From Nitrospirota bacterium (GTDB lineage Bacteria > Nitrospirota > Thermodesulfovibrionia > Thermodesulfovibrionales > Dissulfurispiraceae), in assembly GCA_021792185.1 (NCBI GenBank), contig JAJYVD010000019.1, positions 1-39,176 of the forward strand: a stretch of 39,176 nucleotides of DNA. Reading direction: 5' to 3'. The position numbers and the translations under genes are program-made. Below, one piece after another: positions 31,776-39,176 of the stretch; the first letter of the stretch is position 1; every line of letters starts with the position of its first letter. The notes beneath the pieces are model-generated. The model saw only the letters and a program-made list of their open reading frames with translations. It searched no databases and was not told the origin of the DNA.

Positions 31776-33668
31776 ATGGCTTTAATAATCAACTCAAACA
31801 TTGCTGCTCTGAATTCCCAGAGGAATCTGGGTATCAGCAACGGCCAGTTAAGCAAGTCACTGGAAAGACTCTCATCAGGTCTCAGGATCAACAGGGCGGC
31901 GGACGACGCGGCAGGCCTCGCCATTGCCACAAAGCTCGGCGCACAGGTCAGGGGACTGAATCAGGCAGTAAGAAATGCGAACAACGCAATATCCCTTGTC
32001 CAGACCGCTGAAGGCGGCGTCAACACACTGACGAACACCCTTCAGAGATTAAGGGAGCTTGCAGTTCAGTCATCGTCTGATGACAACACGGCTACAGACC
32101 GCTCACAGCTCACAACAGAGGCGAATAATCTGGTTACGGAATTCACAAGGATAGCCAACACAACAGAGTTTAACACCATGGCTCTTTTGGACGGCACATT
32201 TTTAGGAAGGTACTTTCAGGTAGGCGCTAACTACGCACAGCAGGTTACATTCAGCATTGGTGATGCCCGTGCATCCGTTCTTGGAGGAAGGGCAGAGATA
32301 GACAGCGATGTAACTGACGGTGTGATAAATGCAAAGGATGCCAATTTTGGAGCAGGCGAATTCACCATCAATGGTTATAATGTGGCTGCCACAGCGGATG
32401 CTGACGACGCATATTCAGTTCTGGAAATAGCGAGCGGAAGGATGGGCACTACAGTGGATACTTTTGGTAACATATCCGACGCCGGCGGAAGTGTGGTGGT
32501 TTATTTACAAGTTAATGATACCCAAATTGCGCTTTCAATTGCCAGTGGTATTGCAGGCTCAACAGTTGTTGATGTAATAAGGAGCGCTGTAAATGCTGCC
32601 GCTATTACCAATGTTTCTGTATACGAGCTTGACTCGGATGTCTGGGCATTGAAGGCAAAGGCAGGAGTAAATATCCAGCTTGCAGCAAGCTATGATACGG
32701 CAGGCTCAATTGTCAGAGCTGAGATGATGAGCGGCATTGGAATGGGCGCTGTTGCATCTGCTACTGCAGCGGCATCTACAGTCTTTGGTTCTGCGCTCGG
32801 TTCAGCCAACGATGTAACACTTTACAATGGCCAGTCCAGCGCTCTTGCAAAGGCAGTTGCTATAAATGCCATTAAATCATCCTCACAGGTAACTGCAACA
32901 GCGGAAGACACCACCAAGACAGGAAACTCTGCTATAGCTGCAGGAACTATCAGCAGCGGCGACATTTATATCAACGGCATTGACATAGGCGCTGTTACTG
33001 TTGAAAGCCAGGATAGCACAGGAACCCTCGTCGCAGCTATAAACGGCAAGACATCCGACACCGGCGTTACAGCATCAAAGAGCAACGACGGCAAACTTAT
33101 CCTAACTGCCTCGGATGGAAGGAACATCACTGTCACTGCGAAAAATAGTACAGCTAAAAACGCTCTCGGTTACAGTGATACGTATTACGATGGTGGTTTT
33201 ACCGCTATATTCAGGGCAACCATTCAGCTTAATTCGGAAAGCAACATCTCTATTTCCGGAACTACAGCCGACCTGAGTGATAGCGGCACGAGTGCGGCAA
33301 ATGACATGACAAAGACCTCAGGGACAATAACAAAGGCTGCTGATACAAGCACATACAAACTGTCAGCTATCGCCATAGACACACAGGCGAATGCTCAGGC
33401 TGCGATCCTGACTATTGACGCTGCTCTGAATGACCTTAATACATTGAGATCCCAGATCGGCGCTATTCAGAACAGGCTTGAGTTTACTGTTGCAAACCTC
33501 GAGGTATCATCGGAGAACATGGCTGCATCCGAAAGCCGGATCAGGGATGCGGACTTTGCCTTCGAGACAACAAGGTTCACAAGGAGCCAGATACTCGTTC
33601 AGGCCGGTACTGCAATGCTTGCGCAGGCAAATACCCTGCCGCAGATGGCTCTGCAGTTACTGAGATAG
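31776..33668 (+). CDS. fliC: flagellin, large variant
   Basis: 630 residues, longer than typical flagellins. N-terminal D0/D1 is canonical (ALIINSNIAALNSQRNL, LSSGLRINRAADDAAGLAIA, AVRNANNAISLVQTAEGG), as is the C-terminal domain (SRIRDADFAFETTRFTRSQILVQAGTAMLAQAN...LLR). The central 400 residues are Ser/Thr/Ala-rich with flagellin IN-like segments (GTLVAAINGKTSDTGVTAS). This is the surface-exposed part where Maf-linked sugars are usually placed. It is driven by the sigma-28 promoter at 31530, has an AAGGAGG ribosome binding site, and is followed by a strong terminator at 33683. It has no signal peptide, as expected for type III export. Confidence 0.95.
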   Translation: MALIINSNIAALNSQRNLGISNGQLSKSLERLSSGLRINRAADDAAGLAIATKLGAQVRGLNQAVRNANNAISLVQTAEGGVNTLTNTLQRLRELAVQSSSDDNTATDRSQLTTEANNLVTEFTRIANTTEFNTMALLDGTFLGRYFQVGANYAQQVTFSIGDARASVLGGRAEIDSDVTDGVINAKDANFGAGEFTINGYNVAATADADDAYSVLEIASGRMGTTVDTFGNISDAGGSVVVYLQVNDTQIALSIASGIAGSTVVDVIRSAVNAAAITNVSVYELDSDVWALKAKAGVNIQLAASYDTAGSIVRAEMMSGIGMGAVASATAAASTVFGSALGSANDVTLYNGQSSALAKAVAINAIKSSSQVTATAEDTTKTGNSAIAAGTISSGDIYINGIDIGAVTVESQDSTGTLVAAINGKTSDTGVTASKSNDGKLILTASDGRNITVTAKNSTAKNALGYSDTYYDGGFTAIFRATIQLNSESNISISGTTADLSDSGTSAANDMTKTSGTITKAADTSTYKLSAIAIDTQANAQAAILTIDAALNDLNTLRSQIGAIQNRLEFTVANLEVSSENMAASESRIRDADFAFETTRFTRSQILVQAGTAMLAQANTLPQMALQLLR

Positions 33669-33682
33669 TATAAACCTTTTAT

Positions 33683-33716
33683 TCATAGAACGAGGGGATT
33701 ACCCCTCGTTCTATGA
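33683..33716. terminator. intrinsic terminator after flagellin
   Basis: A 15-bp perfect stem (TCATAGAACGAGGGG and its complement) with a 4-base loop (ATTA) begins 14 bases after the flagellin stop. An AT-rich tail (TATTTATTAA) follows. It should insulate the highly expressed flagellin from flaG-fliD downstream, or reduce read-through into them. Confidence 0.82.
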
Positions 33717-33738
33717 TATTTATTAACGGAGATTTGAC

Positions 33739-34083
33739 ATGGAGATAAGCGGAGTAATAAATACGATACAGGGGACTGCTCAAGGGGCAGGGGCGCAGCC
33801 GGCGGCCAATTCCTTGCAGCCGACGCCTAATGCTGCGCCGGAAGCTCCGGAACAAATAAATATGGATATCGGAAGCGCGGTGGAAAAGGCGAACGATATA
33901 GCGCAGCTTTTCTATAATACCGAACTGAATTTCCGCATAGATGATACAACAAAGCAGATTATTGTAAGGGTGGTGGACGGTAAGAGCGGCGAGGTTATAA
34001 GGCAGATACCGCCGGAAGAGATGGTGAGGCTTGTAGCGCATTTCGATAAAATACAGGCATTATTGTTCAGCAAGAAGTATTAA
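33739..34083 (+). CDS. flaG: FlaG-family flagellar protein
   Basis: 114 residues. The N-terminus is a low-complexity Ala/Pro/Gln region. The C-terminal ~60 residues are the FlaG domain: LNFRIDDTTKQIIVRVVDGKSGEVIRQIPPEEMVRLVAHF. FlaG proteins influence filament length and usually lie between flagellin and fliD, exactly as here. GGAG at about 33729 gives the ribosome binding site. Because it follows a strong terminator, it depends on read-through or an unseen promoter. Confidence 0.9.
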   Translation: MEISGVINTIQGTAQGAGAQPAANSLQPTPNAAPEAPEQINMDIGSAVEKANDIAQLFYNTELNFRIDDTTKQIIVRVVDGKSGEVIRQIPPEEMVRLVAHFDKIQALLFSKKY

Positions 34084-34145
34084 GAAAAATCTGTTTGCGG
34101 CGATAAATATATAACAGTGATTACCGGCCGTTAATTGGAGATGCT

Positions 34146-36764
34146 ATGGGAATTAGTTCGAGCGGATTAATATCAGGGATCAATGCTGACCAGCTTGTAG
34201 CGGGATTAATGAATCTTGAGAGGCGGCCTATAACCCTGCTTAAACAGAGGCAGCAGGACTATGAGTTGAAGATCGCCTCTTTTTTCGATTTAAGCACGAA
34301 GCTGTCAAATTTCAAATCGGCGCTCGACACCCTCAACAGTTCCTCTAAATTTAATACAAAGACCGCTTCCGTAACAAAGACATCGAGCGGAGCAGAGCTT
34401 CTTACTGCAAGCGCATCGAGTACTGCGACTGCAGGAAGTTATTCAGTTCAGGTAAACCAGCTTGCAACCGCCAATAAAAAGGCTTCTCAGGGATGGGTGG
34501 ATGACAATACAACCGCTATCGCATCTTCGGCAGGGACTTTTAAGTTTAAGGTAGGCAGCGGCGGCGCAGAGACAAGTATAAGCGTTGGCACAACAACGAC
34601 ATTGCAGGGATTTAGGGACGCCATAAACTCTGCAAACGCGGGAGTAACGGCTTCTATACTTAATGACGGCACAGGCTCAAACCCATATAGACTTATTCTC
34701 CAAGCCAATACCACCGGCTCGTCAAATACGATTTATATAACATCAAATCCGACAAACCTCGATTTTGCGAATAAAAAAATAGAAGCTGCGTATGCGTATA
34801 CGACAAACAGCTATACAGGAAATGTTTATTCAAATAGTGGGAATTTTTATACAGGAACGGACAATAAAACATATCTTGCAAAGATTACAACAGCAGGTGC
34901 CACAACAGGGGCGCTTGCAAACAGGGCAAAGTATAAATATTCTACCGATGGCGGGATAAACTGGTCCAGTGAAATTACTGTCACTACAGGCGGCGCTGAT
35001 TCGACTGCTGATATTGTAATAACGGCAGGAACAAATGATACAATATATAGAAATGGCGCTGCTATAACTCTCGATGCTAATACATATACAGGCGCTGCCC
35101 TCGCAACGAATATACAAACTAAGCTTAATGCGGTAGCTGCGGGGCATACTGTTACTTACGATGCAGCGACGAGGAAGTTTACAATCACAAACAATACAGG
35201 CAGTCCTGTTACATTCAACTGGTCGAATTCAGGAGCAACGGCGGCAGGTGTTTTAGGCTATGATACTGTGGATTCTACTGTTGCAAATGGCGGCACAGAT
35301 GTCAGCGATTTTGACGCAGGAATGTTTATTGACGATGCCAAAATTGCAAATTCTACTAATGGCAGGGTGAAAATCCTTTTCGGCACAACAGGAACCCTTG
35401 CCCTTGACGACAAGTTCAGCATAGATGTTTTTAATCCCGAGATGCAGGCTGCGCAGGATGCGGTCATAAAGGTTGATAATACAACCATCACAAAGAGCGC
35501 CAATACTATCACGGATGCCATTCAGGGCGTTACTATGAATCTCCTGAAAACAGACTCAACGGCAGTTACATTAACTGTTTCATCCGATACATCAGGCGCA
35601 AAGACCTCAATCAAGAATTTTGTGGATACATATAATACGCTGTTTAAGGCTATAAACGACCAGTTGACCTATGATCCGGATGTTAAAAAGAAGAACCCCC
35701 TTCTCGGAGACCCAACATTACTTGAGATAAGAAACAAAATAGGCAATGTCGTATCAGGTAAGATTCCCGGACTCTCTAATGCCGACTATACTAATCTCTC
35801 GCAGATAGGCATAACTTCGGATAAAACTACAGGCAAGCTGACACTGGACGATTCAAAGGTCAGCGCCGCGCTTAGTTCAAATCCAAATGCTGTTGCAAAG
35901 CTCTTCATAGGCACTGCATCCGTTACCAATACTGCTATAAGCTATGTGAGCAAGACATCAAAGACGCAGGCAGGTACTTACAGCATATCAATTAGCACTG
36001 CGCCTGAGCAGGCAACACTCCTTGGAGGGCAGACCATTGGTTCCAGCGGTATTACAAATGCGGAGACCCTTACATTTATGTTTTCAAAGGACAAGACAAG
36101 TACAACTCCAAATTATACAACTTTTTCCGTGTCTTTTAATGCGTCTACAACAATAAATACCATAGTAGACAATCTAAATAGCGCCTTTGCTACAAACAAG
36201 GTTGGGCTGTCTGCATCCAATGAGAGCGGAAAGGTCAGGATTAAATCAACTGATTATGGCGCAGATATATATTTTAAAGTTACATCTGATAAAGGGGATA
36301 TTGCAGGGCAAATAGGATTTAAATCCGACGGCACATCGCAAGACGCCGGCGTTGATATAGTCGGTATGATCAACGGTCATCAGGCGACAGGCAAGGGCAA
36401 TACCCTTACCGGCACTACGAGCTTTCCAGAGGCAGGGCTTAAAATAAGCACTACATCCAATCAGACAGGAGGCTTTGGATATATATCCGTTTCATCAGGC
36501 GTTGCCGACAGGCTGTCTTCATCGCTCGGGAGCTATACAAATTCGAGCACGGGCATAATCAAATCAAAGACGGATTCTATTCAAAAAACGGTTGACAGGA
36601 TAAAGGATCAACAGGCCCGGATTGAAGATAGACTTGTAACGAAAGAGAAGAGGCTCAGGGATCAGTTTGTAAGGCTCGAGACCCTGCTCGCAAAGTTTAA
36701 TGCGCAGAGCCAGTATCTGACGAACCAATTGTCAAGCATTCCTAAAATAGGGAGCAGTAAATAG
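34146..36764 (+). CDS. fliD: flagellar filament cap protein FliD, long variant
   Basis: 872 residues against roughly 450-700 in most bacteria. The N-terminal FliD domain is clear (SGLISGINADQLVAGLMNLERRPITLLKQRQ...), as is the C-terminal domain (YNTLFKAINDQLTYD...PLLGDPTLLEIRNKI; final coiled coil DRIKDQQARIEDRLVTKEKRLRDQFVRLETLLAKFNAQSQYL). The middle (about 220-440) is an extra Ser/Thr/Asn-rich beta region (YSTDGGINWSSEITVTTGG, NIQTKLNAVAAGHTVTYDA) that accounts for much of the additional length. It caps the filament and controls flagellin polymerisation. The big exposed insertion may be adhesive or glycosylated; inference only. Confidence 0.92.
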   Translation: MGISSSGLISGINADQLVAGLMNLERRPITLLKQRQQDYELKIASFFDLSTKLSNFKSALDTLNSSSKFNTKTASVTKTSSGAELLTASASSTATAGSYSVQVNQLATANKKASQGWVDDNTTAIASSAGTFKFKVGSGGAETSISVGTTTTLQGFRDAINSANAGVTASILNDGTGSNPYRLILQANTTGSSNTIYITSNPTNLDFANKKIEAAYAYTTNSYTGNVYSNSGNFYTGTDNKTYLAKITTAGATTGALANRAKYKYSTDGGINWSSEITVTTGGADSTADIVITAGTNDTIYRNGAAITLDANTYTGAALATNIQTKLNAVAAGHTVTYDAATRKFTITNNTGSPVTFNWSNSGATAAGVLGYDTVDSTVANGGTDVSDFDAGMFIDDAKIANSTNGRVKILFGTTGTLALDDKFSIDVFNPEMQAAQDAVIKVDNTTITKSANTITDAIQGVTMNLLKTDSTAVTLTVSSDTSGAKTSIKNFVDTYNTLFKAINDQLTYDPDVKKKNPLLGDPTLLEIRNKIGNVVSGKIPGLSNADYTNLSQIGITSDKTTGKLTLDDSKVSAALSSNPNAVAKLFIGTASVTNTAISYVSKTSKTQAGTYSISISTAPEQATLLGGQTIGSSGITNAETLTFMFSKDKTSTTPNYTTFSVSFNASTTINTIVDNLNSAFATNKVGLSASNESGKVRIKSTDYGADIYFKVTSDKGDIAGQIGFKSDGTSQDAGVDIVGMINGHQATGKGNTLTGTTSFPEAGLKISTTSNQTGGFGYISVSSGVADRLSSSLGSYTNSSTGIIKSKTDSIQKTVDRIKDQQARIEDRLVTKEKRLRDQFVRLETLLAKFNAQSQYLTNQLSSIPKIGSSK

Positions 36765-36765
36765 C

Positions 36766-36841
36766 GTTATAGCGTGAAGCGGTGAGCGTTATAGGGAAAT
36801 AATTGGCGCTATAACTCAATGAACGCGATAAACGCTATAAC
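36766..36841 (+). repeat. octamer-type repeat between fliD and fliS
   Basis: GTTATAGCG (36766-36774) and GCGTTATAG (36786-36794) face CGCTATAAC (36807-36815 and 36833-36841), with GCGATAAACGCT shared with the flagellin leader repeat. It can form alternative stem-loops. It fills almost the whole gap between the fliD stop and the fliS ribosome binding site (GAGGAGG, 36848-36854). Confidence 0.65.
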
Positions 36842-36860
36842 GAAATAGAGGAGGATACAC

Positions 36861-37325
36861 ATGTCGCCGGCAACACTTGCGCAGCATTACAGAGATAATC
36901 AGATTAATACTTCTTCTCCAGCGGAAACGGTTTTGATGTTATACGACGGTATAATCAAATTTCTTAGAGCCGCTGTAGAGAGGCTTGAACAAGGCGATGT
37001 CGAGGAGAAGGCCAAACTGATAGAGAAGGCAGTGAATATTATCGATTATCTGCAGTCATGCCTCGATAAAGAGAAGGGCGGAGAGATAGCCGATAACCTT
37101 GACAGGCTTTACGGTTATGCGATGGTGCAACTTACCGAGGCGAATTTGAAAAACTACGCCGGTAAAATAGAACACGTAATCATGCTTATTCAGCCTATAA
37201 GGGACGCTTGGGCGGAGATAACCAAAAGCAATGGAAACGGCAAATCCGCGCAACAGGCGATGCCAGGTTATGCCGCAGGAATGCCTGTAGGCGAATTAAC
37301 GGCAAGAGTTACCGTGAAGGTATAA
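36861..37325 (+). CDS. fliS: flagellin export chaperone FliS
   Basis: 154 residues. The N-terminus has QHYRDNQINTSSPAETVLMLYDGIIKFLRAAVERLEQG, the FliS signature, and a conserved LYGYAMVQLTEANLKN block. It binds the C-terminal helix of flagellin in the cytoplasm and prevents early polymerisation. A Gly/Ala/Met-rich tail of about 30 residues (from about 122) is longer than in many FliS proteins. It follows fliD across the repeat at 36766 and has a strong GAGGAGG ribosome binding site. The next gene starts 17 bases after its stop. Confidence 0.92.
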   Translation: MSPATLAQHYRDNQINTSSPAETVLMLYDGIIKFLRAAVERLEQGDVEEKAKLIEKAVNIIDYLQSCLDKEKGGEIADNLDRLYGYAMVQLTEANLKNYAGKIEHVIMLIQPIRDAWAEITKSNGNGKSAQQAMPGYAAGMPVGELTARVTVKV

Positions 37326-37342
37326 AACAGGTGACTATAGAT

Positions 37343-37693
37343 ATGCCGGATAATAAAATAATATCTCTCTACCGGAATCTCCTCGATATTTCCGAGCAGG
37401 AGCAGGCTGAAATAACAAACAATAACATAGATATGCTCGAGGAATATTCCCTCAAAAGAGATGAAATAATGAAGGAACTCGAAGGCCTGAACAAAAGCGA
37501 ATCGGCAAGCCAATTTTACATTGAAAATACCGAGATCAGGGGTATTATCGAAAAGATTTTTGCGATCAACGAGCAGAACATAAAGAATGTTCAGGCGCTG
37601 CGGGACACCATCGTAACCGACGCATCCGCCATTCAGACAAATAGAAACGCCCGCAGGGCTTATATCTCAGCCGGACAAACAGATTCCGTATGA
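37343..37693 (+). CDS. fliT: FliT-like flagellar chaperone
   Basis: 116 residues from ATG 37343 (AGGTG at 37328-37332); GTG 37331 would add four residues. It is a small, mostly helical acidic protein (LYRNLLDISEQEQAEITNNNIDMLEEYSLKRDEIMKELEGL). Its size and place directly after fliS match FliT/FlgN-type chaperones, which bind FliD or hook-associated proteins. The sequence is too diverged for a firm choice between FliT and FlgN; the position favours FliT. It converges with the reverse-strand dehydrogenase, with 27 bases between stops and no obvious hairpin. Confidence 0.65.
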   Translation: MPDNKIISLYRNLLDISEQEQAEITNNNIDMLEEYSLKRDEIMKELEGLNKSESASQFYIENTEIRGIIEKIFAINEQNIKNVQALRDTIVTDASAIQTNRNARRAYISAGQTDSV

Positions 37694-37720
37694 AACATTC
37701 TTAGACAGGTTTTTAAATTT

Positions 37721-39028
37721 TCATGCCCTTATTATCTTGCCGCTGTTTATCCCGTTTTTCCTGAACGCGTCCCGCGTGTCAACTATGCATTTCGAATGCT
37801 TCTCGATAAAGCCGTAATCGTAGGCTGAATGGTCTGTTAAAAGCAGCGCCATGTCGGCATTATTCAATATATCTTCCGTAAGTTCGACAGAATGCATGTC
37901 TATGTCAGGATAGTGGCGATGTCCCCTACATACAGGCACATGAGGGTCGTTATATGATACCTCTGCGCCTCTTTCACGCAGGAGTTGCACTATCTTTAAA
38001 GAAGGAGACTCCCTCTGGTCGTCCACATCTTTTTTATATGCCATTCCGAGGACAAGTATTTTAGAGCCGTTCAGGGATCTGCCGTATTGATTCATGACCA
38101 ATCCTGTTTTTTCCACTACATAATACGGCATTTGTGTGTTAATCTCCCCTGCAAGCTCTATGAAACGGGTAGGGAAGTCATATTCGTGTGCCTTCCAAGT
38201 TAAATAAAACGGGTCTATGGGAATGCAGTGTCCGCCGAGACCGGGGCCGGGATAGAACGCCTGAAAGCCGAACGGCTTTGTTTTGGCGGCATTTATAACT
38301 TCCCATACGTCTATATCCATCCTGTCAAACAGCATCTTAAGCTCGTTTACAAGGGCGATATTGACCCCTCTGTAGATATTTTCGAGGAGTTTTGTGGCCT
38401 CCGCGACCCTTGTGGATGATACCGGCACAGTTTTTACTACTATCTGGTCGTAAAGAGCTTTTGCAAATGTAAGGCATTTTTCCGTATATCCGCCGACCAC
38501 TTTATTTATACTCGATGTTGAAAAGTCCTTATTGCCCGGGTCTTCTCTTTCAGGTGAATACGCAAGATGAAAGTCTTTACCGGCTATTAGCCCTGTCTGT
38601 TCGAGTATCTGCCGCATATCCTCATCTGTGGTTCCGGGATAGGTGGTGGATTCGAGCACGATAAGCTGGCCTTTGCGGAGATATCGGGCGATTGTTTTGG
38701 TTGTGTCGAAAACATATGTCATATCAGGCTCCCGATGATTGTCCAGCGGCGTCGGGACACAGATGAGTATGCAATCCATTTCGGAGAGTTTTTGGAAATC
38801 GGTTGTAGGGGAAAAAAGCGCATCGCATTTTTTGATTTTCGAAGAATCGATGTGCTTGATGTAACTTTTGCCCTGTTTGAGAGCCTCTACTTTTTTCGGA
38901 TCCACGTCGAATCCGGTTACGGAAAAACCTTTTTTGCAAAATTCCATTACAAGCGGCAGTCCCACGTATCCGAGCCCGATAACGCCGATCTGCGCCTTTT
39001 TCGATTCGATTTTTTCGATTAATTCCAT
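37721..39028 (-). CDS. UDP-N-acetylglucosamine 6-dehydrogenase-type enzyme (WbpA/Tyv family)
   Basis: 435 residues. NAD-binding IGVIGLGYVGLPLV (15-28; GxGxxG at 18-23), catalytic C268 in GPGLGGHCIPIDPFYL, AEATKLLENIYRGVNIALVNEL in the central domain, and GMAYKKDVDDQRESPSLKI in the C-terminal domain. The SPEREDPGN block is typical of UDP-HexNAc dehydrogenases, as opposed to UDP-glucose dehydrogenases. It oxidises a UDP-HexNAc at C6 to the uronate for surface polysaccharide. Opposite orientation suggests it belongs to a separate polysaccharide operon. AAAGGGG upstream is the ribosome binding site. Confidence 0.85.
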   Translation of the reverse strand: MELIEKIESKKAQIGVIGLGYVGLPLVMEFCKKGFSVTGFDVDPKKVEALKQGKSYIKHIDSSKIKKCDALFSPTTDFQKLSEMDCILICVPTPLDNHREPDMTYVFDTTKTIARYLRKGQLIVLESTTYPGTTDEDMRQILEQTGLIAGKDFHLAYSPEREDPGNKDFSTSSINKVVGGYTEKCLTFAKALYDQIVVKTVPVSSTRVAEATKLLENIYRGVNIALVNELKMLFDRMDIDVWEVINAAKTKPFGFQAFYPGPGLGGHCIPIDPFYLTWKAHEYDFPTRFIELAGEINTQMPYYVVEKTGLVMNQYGRSLNGSKILVLGMAYKKDVDDQRESPSLKIVQLLRERGAEVSYNDPHVPVCRGHRHYPDIDMHSVELTEDILNNADMALLLTDHSAYDYGFIEKHSKCIVDTRDAFRKNGINSGKIIRA

Positions 39029-39047
39029 ATTGGCCCCTTTGTATTTA

Positions 39048-39062
39048 TTGACGTATTGTCAA
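39048..39062. promoter_or_regulatory. palindrome upstream of the dehydrogenase gene
   Basis: TTGAC-GTATT-GTCAA, a perfect 5-bp inverted repeat with a 5-base spacer, lies 20 bases upstream of ATG 39028 (reverse strand). On that strand it contains TTGACA, which could be a minus-35, but no good minus-10 sits 17 bases on; an operator is the other reading. The remaining 114 bases to the window end hold AT-rich sequence and no gene I can support. Confidence 0.3.
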
Positions 39063-39176
39063 AAGTTTTTAAGCTAAAAGCTTTAAAACCCTTGTCCAGT
39101 AATACATTGCTTCAAATAAGCTTGCCTCCCCCTATTTGTTTAGGGTTAAGTTAGTAGTGCGACCCACCAACAAGGA

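Noticed and set aside
34080-34106. Sigma-28 promoter before fliD (TTAAGAAA-N11-GGCGATAA)
   Set aside because: The minus-35 half matches only about 4 of 8 positions; too weak to list as a feature.
39063-39176. Possible gene, promoter or terminator in the last bases
   Set aside because: Only short imperfect inverted repeats (for example CCCTA-N6-TAGGG) and no supported reading frame are visible.

Overview
This window looks like part of a Gram-negative, flagellated bacterial chromosome of moderate, slightly AT-leaning composition. Gene styles fit Nitrospirota or a deltaproteobacterial lineage: a Maf protein, a DUF1640-type coiled-coil protein and many radical SAM genes beside flagellin. That placement is inference only; there is no rRNA or tRNA in the window to test it. 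Almost all genes are on the + strand, tightly packed and often overlapping by 1-40 bases, so the window reads as a few long operons forming a flagellin-glycosylation island next to filament genes.

Region 1 (157-3897) holds four overlapping or abutting genes that match the first half of a legionaminic-acid-type nonulosonate pathway: 4,6-dehydratase (LegB), PLP aminotransferase (LegC), NeuD/LegH-like acyltransferase and NeuB/LegI synthase. Region 2 (3961-18145) is a 14-kb accessory cassette. It has six radical SAM genes (three of them mutually similar SPASM-type paralogues ending in the same P-[ED]-H-[IV]-N-F-I tail, and two B12-type), two GT9-like transferases, a SAM methyltransferase, a stand-alone old-yellow-enzyme-type reductase, an NAD-dependent sugar reductase/epimerase-like protein and a CgeB-like glycosyltransferase. 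Region 3 (18183-18937) is a Phd/VapC toxin-antitoxin pair with its own promoter and a palindromic operator candidate.

Region 4 (18942-24825) resumes the sugar pathway: LegG/NeuC hydrolysing 2-epimerase, a PtmE-like CBS-nucleotidyltransferase, a seventh radical SAM protein (B12 type), the CMP-sugar synthetase LegF/NeuA, and HisF-like and HisH-like subunits. Region 5 (24792-31187) has a TPR-GT9 fusion, the N-acetyl sugar amidotransferase expected to use HisF/HisH-derived ammonia for acetamidino formation, a small zinc-ribbon protein and a large Maf (motility accessory factor) protein, the expected nonulosonate-to-flagellin transferase. Region 6 (31203-37693) has a reverse-strand DUF1640-like gene, a textbook sigma-28 promoter, a large flagellin, a strong terminator, flaG, a long fliD, fliS and a FliT-like chaperone. 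Region 7 (37721-39028, reverse) is a UDP-GlcNAc 6-dehydrogenase-type gene.

How it fits together (inference): a CMP-legionaminic acid derivative with an acetamidino group is made in the cytoplasm, further decorated by the radical SAM, methyltransferase and GT cassette, and attached by Maf to the Ser/Thr-rich flagellin before export. Unusual points are the density and paralogy of radical SAM genes, sigma-28-like sites inside the sugar island, degenerate 7-bp repeats embedded in frame in two TPR proteins, related 8-bp-period repeats before flagellin and fliS, and a replaced catalytic Asp in the HisF-like subunit. No gene-free stretch exceeds 300 bases; the longest (31479-31775) holds divergent promoters and a repeat.
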